Of a stretch of 64,000 nt of DNA, positions 25,605 through 33,632 are shown piece after piece; the stretch's first letter is position 1, and each line of letters begins with the position of its first letter. Made by a program: the position numbers and the translations under genes. This stretch comes from JANQIO01 sp965229625 (GTDB taxonomy: Bacteria > Pseudomonadota > Gammaproteobacteria > Pseudomonadales > Halieaceae), in assembly GCA_965229625.1 (NCBI GenBank), contig CBDDJJ010000001.1, positions 868,001 through 932,000 of the forward strand, written 5' to 3'. A model generated the notes under the pieces. That model worked only from the letters and a program-made list of their open reading frames with translations. It was not told where the DNA came from and made no database searches.

Positions 25605-26756
25605 TCAGGACCAGACTTTGAAGATCACCGTGCCGATGAAGGTGCCGAGGGCGTAGCCCAGCACACCCACCAGCACACCGGGCGTGACCAGGCTGTTCCA
25701 GCCGCGGGTCGCCGCCAGGGCCGGTGCCGTCGTGGCGCCGAGTATGGCGGCATTGGACGCCGTGATCAGCTCCGGCAGGCTGAGCCGCAGCAGGCTGCCG
25801 AGGCCAAATGTCACCAGGGCGTGTATCGACAACAAGACCAGCACCAGCACGGTCAGCAGCGGCGCTACAGCGACCATCGCCACTACGTCGGCACCGGCGG
25901 CAATAGCGGCGAAGAAGATGAAGGACAGGCCAATGCCCAGCTCAAAACTGCCGGCCAGGCGGTCTGCCAGCCCCGGCACAGCCGTGGCCAACACCAGCGT
26001 GGCAGCCGTGATGGCAACATAGCGCCAGTCGCCGGCATCGAGCCAGCTCACCAGGGCGTCGCAGCCGGCAACGACGATCGTCGCGGCCGCCAGTCCCAGG
26101 GTCAGGGACATGGCGGTGGGTGGCGCGCTGCTGGTCCCGGTCTCATCGACGCTGTGATCCTGGTGCGGATAGCGCCTGACCAGCCAGCGCCAGCCCGGCA
26201 GCAGGGCCAGCAGGCCAAGGTAGACGGCACTGAACAGGTTGTCGGCAGCGGTGGCGGCGGAGAAAAACGACGCGTCACTGGAGAGGCCGGTAATTTCGCC
26301 CAGGGCAGCATAGTTGACTGAGCCCCCTATATAGGTGGACGCAAACAAACCCGCTATCGCCGCTTCCCGGGAGTCCTCGGCAATGCCCGCCCCGGTAGCC
26401 AACCCGCCCAGATCCAGGAACAGCGCGGCAACCACAACCCCCGCCACCGTGCCCGTGGTCGCCAACAGGAAAGCCAGCGTGGTGCGACCGGTCTCGAAGA
26501 TGAGGCGCTTCAGGTCTGCCTGGAAAAGGAACAGTGGGATAAGCACGGGAACGATATAGCTGAACACGAACCCGTAGGCCTGTGCACTATGCGGAATGAT
26601 CTTCAGGTTGGAGGCGAGGATCGCACCGAGGATGGCAATGACCGCACCGGTGAGATGGGCCCCGATACGCGTGCGTTCTGCGAGAAAGCCGATGCCCGCG
26701 ATTGCGAACAGCGCCGCCATCACGGCCATGTGGTTGTCTGCGGGAATCAGCGACAT
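25605..26756 (-). CDS. DUF819-family multi-pass membrane protein
   Basis: The 383-residue protein has about ten hydrophobic helices. The segments ERTRIGAHLTGAVIAILGAILASNLKIIPHSA, YSYIVPVLIPLFLFQADLK-type core and FASTYIGGSVNYAALGE are typical of the DUF819 (YjcL-like) membrane family. The function is unknown; a carrier role is plausible because glycine-rich kinks occur in both halves. ATG 26756 (MSLIPADN) matches the family start. It is transcribed alone, divergent from the DUF2189 gene. Confidence 0.85.
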   Translation of the reverse strand: MSLIPADNHMAVMAALFAIAGIGFLAERTRIGAHLTGAVIAILGAILASNLKIIPHSAQAYGFVFSYIVPVLIPLFLFQADLKRLIFETGRTTLAFLLATTGTVAGVVVAALFLDLGGLATGAGIAEDSREAAIAGLFASTYIGGSVNYAALGEITGLSSDASFFSAATAADNLFSAVYLGLLALLPGWRWLVRRYPHQDHSVDETGTSSAPPTAMSLTLGLAAATIVVAGCDALVSWLDAGDWRYVAITAATLVLATAVPGLADRLAGSFELGIGLSFIFFAAIAAGADVVAMVAVAPLLTVLVLVLLSIHALVTFGLGSLLRLSLPELITASNAAILGATTAPALAATRGWNSLVTPGVLVGVLGYALGTFIGTVIFKVWS

Positions 26757-26824
26757 TCGGGGCTCCGGCAAAAAGGCGCCACTGTACTGCATTTGGCGGC
26801 AGGCTCCCAATTCTGGAGCTGGGC

Positions 26825-26861
26825 TATACTTGTTTTACGACACACACTCATGTGCAGTGTG
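26825..26861 (+). promoter_or_regulatory. Candidate promoter and inverted repeat before the DUF2189 gene
   Basis: TATACT at 26825-26830 is a good -10 element. An inverted repeat (CACACT 26843-26848, AGTGTG 26856-26861) falls within the first 25 transcribed bases, where a repressor or a 5' hairpin could act. No convincing -35 is present. Confidence 0.4.
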
Positions 26862-26967
26862 GTCAGCCTGGCGGTCGGATCGATGGCACTGCCCGGCATG
26901 GACGCCTCTCCCAGTACCGCGCCCGCAACCGGGCAGTACAGCGACACAAGTCGCCGGGAGGAAGCTC

Positions 26968-27744
26968 ATGTCCGCACACACTCATAGCCACCCACCCCAA
27001 CACCAGGAAGGTCCATTCCTGGTGCACCACATACCGCCTTCGCGTCCACTGGTATGGCTCGCCCTGGCCTGGCGGGATTTCCTCGACCACCCCCTGCCGA
27101 GCCTCACCTATGGCGCGATAGTGACTCTGATGGGGGCCGTGGTCCTGCTCTTCAACAACCACCCCTACATGATTGCCGGTAGCCTGACCGCGTTCATGCT
27201 GATTGGTCCGATCATGACTGTCGGTCTTTGTGAACTGTCACGACATCGGGACCAGGGGCGACCTGCGAGTTTTGAGGAATCCCTGGCGGCGCTGCGTCAC
27301 AATCGCGCCGCACTGCTGGGCTTTGCCAATCGACTGGTTGCCATCGGCGTGATCTGGATGCTGCTGTCTGCCGTGCTGCTGCAGGCCGCCCTCGGCAGCA
27401 CGGGGCCCGACATGGGTGCTACGGTCTGGGGCGGCGCCTGGGAGGCGCTGGCCTCGGGTCAGCTCTGGCTGTACCTGGCGGTGTGGGCGCTGCTGTCAGC
27501 CGTCGTATTCAGTATCTCCGTGGTGTCGGTACCGATGATGCTCGATCTCAATTGCAGCGCCGGGGACGCCATCAGCACCAGCCTCCGGGTGACAGCCCGG
27601 GAGCTGCCCGCCATGATCGTATGGGCCGGGCTGATCCTGTTGCTGGTGGCCGTGGGCTTCCTTACCGCACTGGTGGGCATGGTGGTGGTATTTCCGGTGC
27701 TGGGCCACGCCACCTGGCGAGCCTACCGCGAGCTGGTGCACTAG
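26968..27744 (+). CDS. DUF2189-family membrane protein
   Basis: The 258-residue protein opens with a histidine-rich cytoplasmic segment and then IPPSRPLVWLALAWRDFLDHPLPSLTYG, the DUF2189 signature. Six hydrophobic helices follow, with FSISVVSVPMMLDLNCSAGDAISTSLR as the conserved block before the last two. ATG 26968 follows the strong ribosome site GGGAGGAAG. The function is unknown. In other bacteria such genes often lie near cytochrome c oxidase genes, but here it is isolated. Confidence 0.85.
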   Translation: MSAHTHSHPPQHQEGPFLVHHIPPSRPLVWLALAWRDFLDHPLPSLTYGAIVTLMGAVVLLFNNHPYMIAGSLTAFMLIGPIMTVGLCELSRHRDQGRPASFEESLAALRHNRAALLGFANRLVAIGVIWMLLSAVLLQAALGSTGPDMGATVWGGAWEALASGQLWLYLAVWALLSAVVFSISVVSVPMMLDLNCSAGDAISTSLRVTARELPAMIVWAGLILLLVAVGFLTALVGMVVVFPVLGHATWRAYRELVH

Positions 27745-27758
27745 GCGATTACAGAGGC

Positions 27759-29108
27759 TCAGGCGACGAGCAGTTGCTCGGTCTTCACGTGCTCGAGCGT
27801 GGCATCCAGGGCTCTGCCCAACTTGTCCACCAGCTCGTCCACCTGCTCGCGCGACAGGATCAGCGGTGGGCACAGGGCAATGGCATTGCCAGACATGGCC
27901 CGCACCAGCAGGCCGTTGTCCTGGCAGCGCTGCTGGCAGAAACCACCCACCGCATTGCCATCAAAGGCCTGGCGCGTCTCCCGGTTCGCGACCAGTTCCA
28001 GCGCGGCAATCATGCCCATGCCCCTCACCTCACCCACCAGGGGGTGGTCGCGGAAGCCGCCGAGCTTCTCCTGCAGGTAACCGCCAATCTCCGCCGCGTG
28101 TTCGAACAGGCGATCGCGCTGGTAGATGTCGATCACCTTCGAAGCCACGGCACAGGCGACCGGGTGGCCGCTGTAGGTATAGCCGTGGCCAAAGACACCC
28201 ACCTGGGCGCTGGGCTCCACCAGCGCTTCGTAGAAATCACCGCTGACCACTGCCGCACTCACCGGCATGTAGGCCGATGACAGGGCCTTGGCCAGGGTCA
28301 TCAGCTGCGGCTGGATGTTGAGACTGTCTGCACCAAAGGGGGCGCCAGTGCGGCCGAATCCACAGATGACTTCATCGTCCCACATCAGGATGTCGTACTT
28401 TGCCAGCACCGCCTGGATCTTCTCGAAGTAGCCCACCGGCGGTACCACCACACCGCCCGCCCCGTTGATAGGCTCAGCGATGAATGCCGCAATAGTCTCG
28501 GGGCCTTCCGCGAGAATCAGCGCTTCGAGCTCACGGGCACGACGGCCGGCAAATTCCTCCTCGGACTCACCGGGCAGGCCATCGCGATAAAAGTGAGGCG
28601 CGCCGGTGCGCAGTACACCCAGGGCCTCGAACGGCAAGCTGAAATGGGTGTGATTGGCAGGCAGGCCGGTAAGCGAGGCGGCGGCCACTGTCACACCGTG
28701 GTAGCCGCGCTCACGGGCAATGATCTTGTAACGCTCCGGACGGCCGATGGCGTTGTTGTAGTAGCGCAGCAGCTTGATAAGACTATCGTTGGCGTCGGAA
28801 CCGGAGTTGCCGAAGAATACCTGGGCGTTATCGATCGGCACCATCGCCGAGAGTTTGTCCGCCAGTTCCATCGCCGCCGGGTGCGTCTTGCCGCCGAACA
28901 TGTGGCTGTAGGCCAGGGTGCGCATCTGGCGTGCTGCAGTCTCGACGACCTCTTCATTGCCGTAACCCAGTGCCGTGCACCAGAGCCCGGCCATGCCTTC
29001 CAGGTACTGGTTGCCCGCATTGTCGTAAACGTACACCCCCTCCCCGCGCTCGATCACCAGCTGCTCGGTCGCCTTGAGGTTGGTCGTTGGATAGATAACG
29101 TGGCTCAT
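27759..29108 (-). CDS. Class III PLP-dependent aminotransferase
   Basis: The 449-residue enzyme belongs to the omega-amino-acid/diamine transaminase group. Visible marks are EGMAGLWCTALGYGNEEVVE near the N-terminus, FFGNSGSDANDSLIKLLRYYNN (phosphate-binding), ERGYHGVTVAAASLTG, WDDEVICGFGRTGAPFG (aspartate contacting the PLP ring) and LAKALSSAYMPVSA, which carries the Schiff-base lysine. Its relatives use putrescine, taurine or aromatic amines with pyruvate. ATG 29108 gives the family start MSHVIYPTTNLKA. A MarR-type regulator lies 61 bases upstream in the same direction. Confidence 0.93.
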   Translation of the reverse strand: MSHVIYPTTNLKATEQLVIERGEGVYVYDNAGNQYLEGMAGLWCTALGYGNEEVVETAARQMRTLAYSHMFGGKTHPAAMELADKLSAMVPIDNAQVFFGNSGSDANDSLIKLLRYYNNAIGRPERYKIIARERGYHGVTVAAASLTGLPANHTHFSLPFEALGVLRTGAPHFYRDGLPGESEEEFAGRRARELEALILAEGPETIAAFIAEPINGAGGVVVPPVGYFEKIQAVLAKYDILMWDDEVICGFGRTGAPFGADSLNIQPQLMTLAKALSSAYMPVSAAVVSGDFYEALVEPSAQVGVFGHGYTYSGHPVACAVASKVIDIYQRDRLFEHAAEIGGYLQEKLGGFRDHPLVGEVRGMGMIAALELVANRETRQAFDGNAVGGFCQQRCQDNGLLVRAMSGNAIALCPPLILSREQVDELVDKLGRALDATLEHVKTEQLLVA

Positions 29109-29169
29109 GGTTTTTGCCCCCCGGCATTGAATCGGTTTGTTCTCGTGATCACCCGCCGGTGCGTGCCAT

Positions 29170-29664
29170 TCACTGATCTGCTGGGCCCAGGGCGTCAGCA
29201 GCCTGTTGCAGCGCCGCCAGCAGTTTGTCCAGCGCGATGCGCTCCCTGTTGGTGAGCGCGTCAAGCAACTGCGCTTCACAGTTTCGCGCCATCGGCACGA
29301 TGCGCGCATAAACGGCGCGACCCTCAGCGCTCAGCGCCAGGGTCGAACGGCGCCGATCATGGTTCGAGGTATTGCGGTCAATCATCTCGCGGTCCACCAG
29401 CCGGGCAACGCTGCGACTCACCGCCACCTTGTCCATGCGCGTGCGGGCCACCAGGTCCTGGGCGGAACTACCCGGGAAGCGAGCCAGTACCGCCATGACC
29501 CGCCAGTCCGGGATGCTGAGTCCAAAACTGTCACGGTACAGCTCCGCAAGGGCATTGCTGACCGTATTGGTCAGACGCGAGAGCCGGTAAGGCAGGAAAT
29601 GCTCAAGCTCGATAGCATCATCCACCACCGCGCGCACCGCACCTGCCTCCCCATCGGTACTCAA
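29170..29664 (-). CDS. MarR-family transcriptional regulator
   Basis: The 164-residue winged-helix protein shows FLPYRLSRLTNTVSNALAELYRDSFGLSIPDWRVMAVLARFPGSSAQDLVARTRMDKVAVSRSVARL followed by the wing segment NHDRRRSTLALS. It starts at TTG 29664, with AAGGGGTG as ribosome site. Two TTGCAA words flank the predicted promoter spacer upstream, so it may repress itself. Because the aminotransferase gene follows directly, an amine or its product could be the effector; that is inference. Confidence 0.88.
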   Translation of the reverse strand: MSTDGEAGAVRAVVDDAIELEHFLPYRLSRLTNTVSNALAELYRDSFGLSIPDWRVMAVLARFPGSSAQDLVARTRMDKVAVSRSVARLVDREMIDRNTSNHDRRRSTLALSAEGRAVYARIVPMARNCEAQLLDALTNRERIALDKLLAALQQAADALGPADQ

Positions 29665-29687
29665 GCGTCACACCCCTTCTGAACCAG

Positions 29688-29721
29688 GGTATAGTTTCAT
29701 TTGCAACCAACTCAATTGCAA
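29688..29721 (-). promoter_or_regulatory. marR promoter with paired TTGCAA words
   Basis: On the minus strand TTGAGT (29710-29715) and TATACC (29688-29693) form a -35/-10 pair with a 16-base spacer. TTGCAA occurs at 29701-29706 and 29716-29721, bracketing the -35 and placed as an autoregulatory operator would be. Confidence 0.5.
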
Positions 29722-29741
29722 GCCAGCGGGGCACCTGCCAC

Positions 29742-30485
29742 GTGTATACTGCGGGCCGAACGAGACACCAGGGCCCGGACTTGCACCCTCCTTCTTTCAC
29801 CGTCGTTCTCTGCCTCATCCTGCTGGCGGCACCGCTCGCAGCGCCGCTTCTCGCTGCCAACGCGGAGCGCGGCGTATTCGATGCCACCTCACCCCAGGCG
29901 CTCCGCGCGGTCGGCAAACTGCGAGTTCCCGGCTACGACCGGGTCGATGGGCGCCGCCGCTTCCGTGAAGAAAATTGCAGTGCCAGCCTGGTCGCACCCA
30001 GCACCATACTGACCGCCTGGCATTGCCTGGAACACTACACCGACTTGAGCCGCGACCCGGAATTCAGCCTCCTGCAGGGGCCGGAGCCAGTGACGGTAGC
30101 CGCAACCCGTCTGGCGGACGGCGGCGGCATGGACGCGGACTGGGCGCTGATGCGCCTGGCTCGCCCCATCCGCTCGGTTGGTCCCTTACCCGTTGACAAC
30201 GCCGACACACCGCCCAGTGCCAGAGTACTGCTGGCGGGCTATGCCCGAGACCAGGGTCTGGGCCAGGGTGGTGAGCGACTGACCTGGCAGGCCGGCTGCC
30301 GACTCACGGAACGCGAGCCCTGGAGAATCGGCACCGATTGCGTGACCTACAAGGGCGCTTCCGGTGGCCCGGTGTTGCTGGAGGGCCGCGTCGTGGGAGT
30401 GATTTCCGCCGGCGACAGCGAACAGCGCACCTATTTCGCGCCCAGTTCCCGCTTCTTCAGCCTGTTTCGTCTCCACGCGCGCTAG
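29742..30485 (+). CDS. Secreted trypsin-like serine protease
   Basis: The protein of up to 247 residues has a signal peptide (FTVVLCLILLAAPLAAPLLAANA) and a chymotrypsin-fold domain. The catalytic triad is visible: H94 in TAWHC, D133 in DADWALMRLA and S207 in GASGGPV. Cysteine pairs suit a periplasmic or extracellular enzyme. The start is uncertain: GTG 29742 overlaps a TATACT word, so TTG 29781, immediately before the signal peptide core, may be correct. Its last 29 bases overlap the convergent small gene. The substrate is unknown. Confidence 0.85.
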   Translation: MYTAGRTRHQGPDLHPPSFTVVLCLILLAAPLAAPLLAANAERGVFDATSPQALRAVGKLRVPGYDRVDGRRRFREENCSASLVAPSTILTAWHCLEHYTDLSRDPEFSLLQGPEPVTVAATRLADGGGMDADWALMRLARPIRSVGPLPVDNADTPPSARVLLAGYARDQGLGQGGERLTWQAGCRLTEREPWRIGTDCVTYKGASGGPVLLEGRVVGVISAGDSEQRTYFAPSSRFFSLFRLHAR

Positions 30486-30801
30486 CGCTGTCGCGCCGCG
30501 CGTTGAGTGCGTCTTCCACTTCAGAAACCGCCTGGTCTACCGTGTAGTGCCCGAGTTCGCCGTACTCGTCGAACAGGTTGATCAGCCGGTCCGAGCGCTG
30601 ACCGAGCCGCATCAGTTTGAGGTACAGGCTGTCTTCCAGGGTGGGCTGGCGTAGCGCATCCAGCACAAATACGGCAATGCTGAGCGGGCTGAGTGCCAGG
30701 TCGCGCAATGCATCCAGCGCCAGCTTCAACTGAAACACCAGCAGATGACGCAGGGCACGGCCGGTGGAAACCGGCCTGGGCGCTTTATCTCGTCTGAACA
30801 T
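30457..30801 (-). CDS. Uncharacterised 114-residue protein
   Basis: I do not recognise this protein. It has a basic N-terminus, a mildly hydrophobic middle (LLVFQLKLALDALRDLALSPLSIAVFVLDAL) that could associate with the membrane, and an acidic tail (EYGELGHYTVDQAVSEVEDALNARRD). The ATG follows GGAGACAAG, a proper ribosome site. The 3' end overlaps the protease gene tail on the opposite strand. Coding is supported by the ribosome site and amino-acid composition, not by a known family. Confidence 0.65.
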   Translation of the reverse strand: MFRRDKAPRPVSTGRALRHLLVFQLKLALDALRDLALSPLSIAVFVLDALRQPTLEDSLYLKLMRLGQRSDRLINLFDEYGELGHYTVDQAVSEVEDALNARRDSASARGDETG

Positions 30802-30819
30802 GCACTTGTCTCCGTGGTG

Positions 30820-30847
30820 CTGACATTTTCCTCGCCGCCGTTATAAT
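30820..30847 (+). promoter_or_regulatory. Sigma-70-type promoter upstream of the TonB receptor gene
   Basis: CTGACA (30820-30825), a 16-base spacer and TATAAT (30842-30847) form a good promoter. It would give a leader of roughly 235 bases before the receptor gene, holding an inverted repeat (TTACCACT 30981-30988, AGTGGTAA 31041-31048). Other promoters nearer the gene are possible. Confidence 0.5.
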
Positions 30848-31090
30848 TGCCGGCGATAAAAAAAGGGGGGCGCAGCAAGCAGGCCCTGCAACATTCCGTT
30901 TCTTTCTTGCAGTGAATCGTGCAATTAACTTGCAGCTACGCCCGTCGGCGAGAAAACCTCAATATTCATGCTGTTAAAAATTACCACTTATTACAGCAGG
31001 AAATTAGCTATTCTCGACGCCGGATACTTCTAATAAAAACAGTGGTAACAATAACTTAAACACCCTTGTCACTCACGGTAGGACCAAGAC

Positions 31091-33376
31091 ATGTCAAAAC
31101 AACGTAACCTGAATGCGATGCGCCCGCTAGCCGTCGCAGTAGCCCTGGCCAGCGGTGCGATCATGAGCGCGCCAACGCTGGCACAGGAAACACGGCGTGG
31201 CGGCTCCGCTGCACTGCTGGAAGAAGTTGTCGTTACCGCGCGTAAGCGTGAGGAAGGTGCCCAGGAGGTACCCCTGTCCGTAACGGCGTTTAATGAAGAC
31301 CAGATCAACGCACTGAAAGTACGCGACCTCAACGACCTGACGGTCGGCATGCCCAACGTGTCGCTGGAAGATATCGGTACCTCTCGCGGTACGGCGAACT
31401 TCTCTATTCGCGGCATCGGTATCAACAGCTCCATCCCGTCGATTGACCCGACGGTGGGCGTATTCATCAACAACATCTTTATGGGTACCAACCAGGGCAT
31501 CATCTTCGACATGTTCGACGTCGAAAGCCTGGAAGTCCTGCGCGGCCCGCAGGGCACCCTGTTCGGTCGCAACGTGACCGGCGGTGCGGTGCTGGTCAAC
31601 ACCAAGAAGCCCGGCGACGAGCTGGAAGCCACGTTCCGGACCGCGGTTGAAACCGGCGAAATCGGCGGCGTGAACACCTATGTCATGGGTGCCATCGGCG
31701 GCCCGATCACCGACACTTTCGGCGCACGCCTGACCCTGTTCTACAACGATGACGACGGCCAGCTGGAAAACGACTTCACGGGTGACGACGTGCTGGGTAT
31801 CGAACAGCAGATGGCACGCGCCACCTTCACCTGGCAGCCCACGGACACCACTGATATCACCTTCCGTTACGAGTACCAGGACATGGACGGTGATGGCCCG
31901 GCGGCGCAGTCGCACACTAACGGCTCCGGCATTCCCGGCAGCCCGGTGAATAACGATCGCGACGACTTCGACCTGTCCATTGACGAAGAGGGCTTCCAGG
32001 AAACCGAGACCAACCTGATCTCGCTGCAGATTGACCAGGGCGTGGACTTCGGTGACGGCACCGTGACCGCCATCTTCGGCTACCGCGATTTTGAACAGGA
32101 AGGCACCGGTGATATCGACGCCCAGCCGATCTGGGTATTCCACGCGCCGGCCTGGCTCGAAACCGAGCAGACCACCTTCGAACTGCGCTACAACGGTCTG
32201 TTTGCCGACAAGTGGAATGTCACCGCCGGTGCGTTCTACTACGAAAACGACATGAAGTACCATGAGCGTCGCGACCTGCTCGGTGCTGCCCTGGTACCGC
32301 TGGGGATCACCGATCAGCCGGCCCTGCGCCAGGACGGTGGCGGCCTGCATGACACCGAGGCTTTCACCCTGTTCACCCAGATTGACTACGACCTGAACGA
32401 ACAGTGGACCCTGACCGCGGGCGTGAACTACAGCTCGGAAGAAAAAGACGTGCAGATCGCCGCGCTGAATGCCAACACCTCAAGCTTCCCGGCGCTCACC
32501 GAGTGCAACATCGTGGAAGGCCCCGCTTGCCCCTTCGACTTTGTCGACGATGAGAGCTGGGACAACTGGGCACCGAAGCTGGGTGCGACCTATCACATCG
32601 ACGACCAGCGTCGTATCTATGGTCACTGGCAGCTGGGCTACCGCTCCGGTGGTTACAACCTGCGTAACACTGACCCGAACGAGTCTCCCGGACCGTTTGA
32701 CGAAGAAGAAGTGCAGAACTTTGAGATCGGCTACAAGTCCACCAACGACTGGGGCCGCCTCAACGTTGCCGTGTTCTACACGGAGATCGAAGACCAGCAG
32801 CGTGAAATCAACCTGCCGAGCGAGACCTCCGGTGTGGTACAGCTGATCCGCAACACCGCCGACACCACGATTTTCGGTGCCGAGTTTGATGCGACCATCA
32901 GCCTGACCGAAAACCTGCTGCTGATGGCCTCTGCCGGCTACATCGACGCCGAGTACGACGAAGTTCGCTTCGACCTGAACGGTGACGGCGTGGTTGACGG
33001 CCAGGACGAAGGCCTCGACATTCCGCGTGCACCGGAACTGACCTGGAGCCTGGGCCTGACCCACGACCTGGAGCTGGGCAGCTGGGGTTACATGACCTCG
33101 CGGGTGAGCTGGTCCTACCGGGATGACTTCGCCTACACCGACGACAACCGCGGTTTCGTTGAAGAAGTGGACATCGTAGACGCAGGTATCGACTTCTACT
33201 CCAACGACGGCCACTGGGTGTTCTCGCTGTACGGCCGGAACCTGCTGGACGAGGTGTTCTTCGGTAACGATACCCAGCTGCCGGCAGACCTCGGCGGCTT
33301 CCCGCTGGGTGGCACCTTCGCACCGGTTATGCCTGGTGCTCGTTACGGCGCGGAGATCACCTACAACTTCTTCTAA
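31091..33376 (+). CDS. TonB-dependent outer-membrane receptor
   Basis: The 761-residue precursor has a signal peptide (LAVAVALASGAIMSAPTLAQ). A TonB-box-like start LLEEVVVTARKREEGAQEVPLSVTAF and the plug domain follow (DLNDLTVGMPNVSLEDIG ... VESLEVLRGPQGTLFGRNVTGGAVLVNTKKP). The barrel ends in a terminal aromatic residue (AEITYNFF). It belongs to the large group of receptors in marine Sphingomonad- and Halieaceae-like bacteria that import siderophores, sterols, carotenoids or aromatic compounds. It stands alone; no TonB/ExbBD or FecIR genes flank it, so the ligand is open. A strong terminator follows. Confidence 0.95.
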   Translation: MSKQRNLNAMRPLAVAVALASGAIMSAPTLAQETRRGGSAALLEEVVVTARKREEGAQEVPLSVTAFNEDQINALKVRDLNDLTVGMPNVSLEDIGTSRGTANFSIRGIGINSSIPSIDPTVGVFINNIFMGTNQGIIFDMFDVESLEVLRGPQGTLFGRNVTGGAVLVNTKKPGDELEATFRTAVETGEIGGVNTYVMGAIGGPITDTFGARLTLFYNDDDGQLENDFTGDDVLGIEQQMARATFTWQPTDTTDITFRYEYQDMDGDGPAAQSHTNGSGIPGSPVNNDRDDFDLSIDEEGFQETETNLISLQIDQGVDFGDGTVTAIFGYRDFEQEGTGDIDAQPIWVFHAPAWLETEQTTFELRYNGLFADKWNVTAGAFYYENDMKYHERRDLLGAALVPLGITDQPALRQDGGGLHDTEAFTLFTQIDYDLNEQWTLTAGVNYSSEEKDVQIAALNANTSSFPALTECNIVEGPACPFDFVDDESWDNWAPKLGATYHIDDQRRIYGHWQLGYRSGGYNLRNTDPNESPGPFDEEEVQNFEIGYKSTNDWGRLNVAVFYTEIEDQQREINLPSETSGVVQLIRNTADTTIFGAEFDATISLTENLLLMASAGYIDAEYDEVRFDLNGDGVVDGQDEGLDIPRAPELTWSLGLTHDLELGSWGYMTSRVSWSYRDDFAYTDDNRGFVEEVDIVDAGIDFYSNDGHWVFSLYGRNLLDEVFFGNDTQLPADLGGFPLGGTFAPVMPGARYGAEITYNFF

Positions 33377-33400
33377 TCCGAAGAAGCTATCCATACCAAA

Positions 33401-33430
33401 AGCCCCGCATCAGCGGGGCTTTTTCTTTTT
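33401..33430 (+). terminator. Rho-independent terminator after the TonB receptor gene
   Basis: The stem AGCCCCGC/GCGGGGCT with loop ATCA (33401-33420) is followed by TTTTCTTTTT. It is 24 bases after the stop codon. Confidence 0.93.
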
Positions 33431-33451
33431 ATGAACCCGCTAAAGCCTCTC

Positions 33452-33540
33452 GCCTCAATTACTATCGAGGTGCACCACCACCATGGGCACGCCTCAATTA
33501 CTATCGAGGTGCACCACAATGGGCACGCCTCAACTAACCT
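33452..33540 (+). repeat. Short tandem repeat downstream of the terminator
   Basis: A 27-base unit beginning GCCTCAATTACTATCGAGG occurs exactly at 33452-33478 and 33491-33517, and a partial third copy begins at 33527. The unit has short inverted arms (CCTC ... GAGG). Periods are 39 and 36 bases. It lies in noncoding DNA between two convergent genes. Confidence 0.85.
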
Positions 33541-33632
33541 CTACCGCTAAGCTACGGGGCTTTTTACGCAGAGCGCCCTGCCGCGAACTCGCCCCTCGAT
33601 TTGTGGAGGGGCACAGGTCTCGAGCGGTTTTA

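Noticed and set aside
26596..26967. Longer N-terminus for the DUF2189 protein
   Set aside because: It overlaps the divergent DUF819 gene and its promoter region; the ATG at 26968 has a strong ribosome site and a family-like start.
33452..33540. CRISPR array
   Set aside because: The units are only two and a part, the spacers are 9-12 bases and nearly the same, and no cas genes are present.
33485..33561. Possible tRNA gene on the minus strand
   Set aside because: Only the D-arm-like part is present. The acceptor stem does not pair, and no anticodon or T arm can be drawn.
33591..33612. CCCCTC/GAGGGG hairpin as a terminator for the decarboxylase gene
   Set aside because: There is no run of T on either strand after the stem, so it is at best a weak structure.
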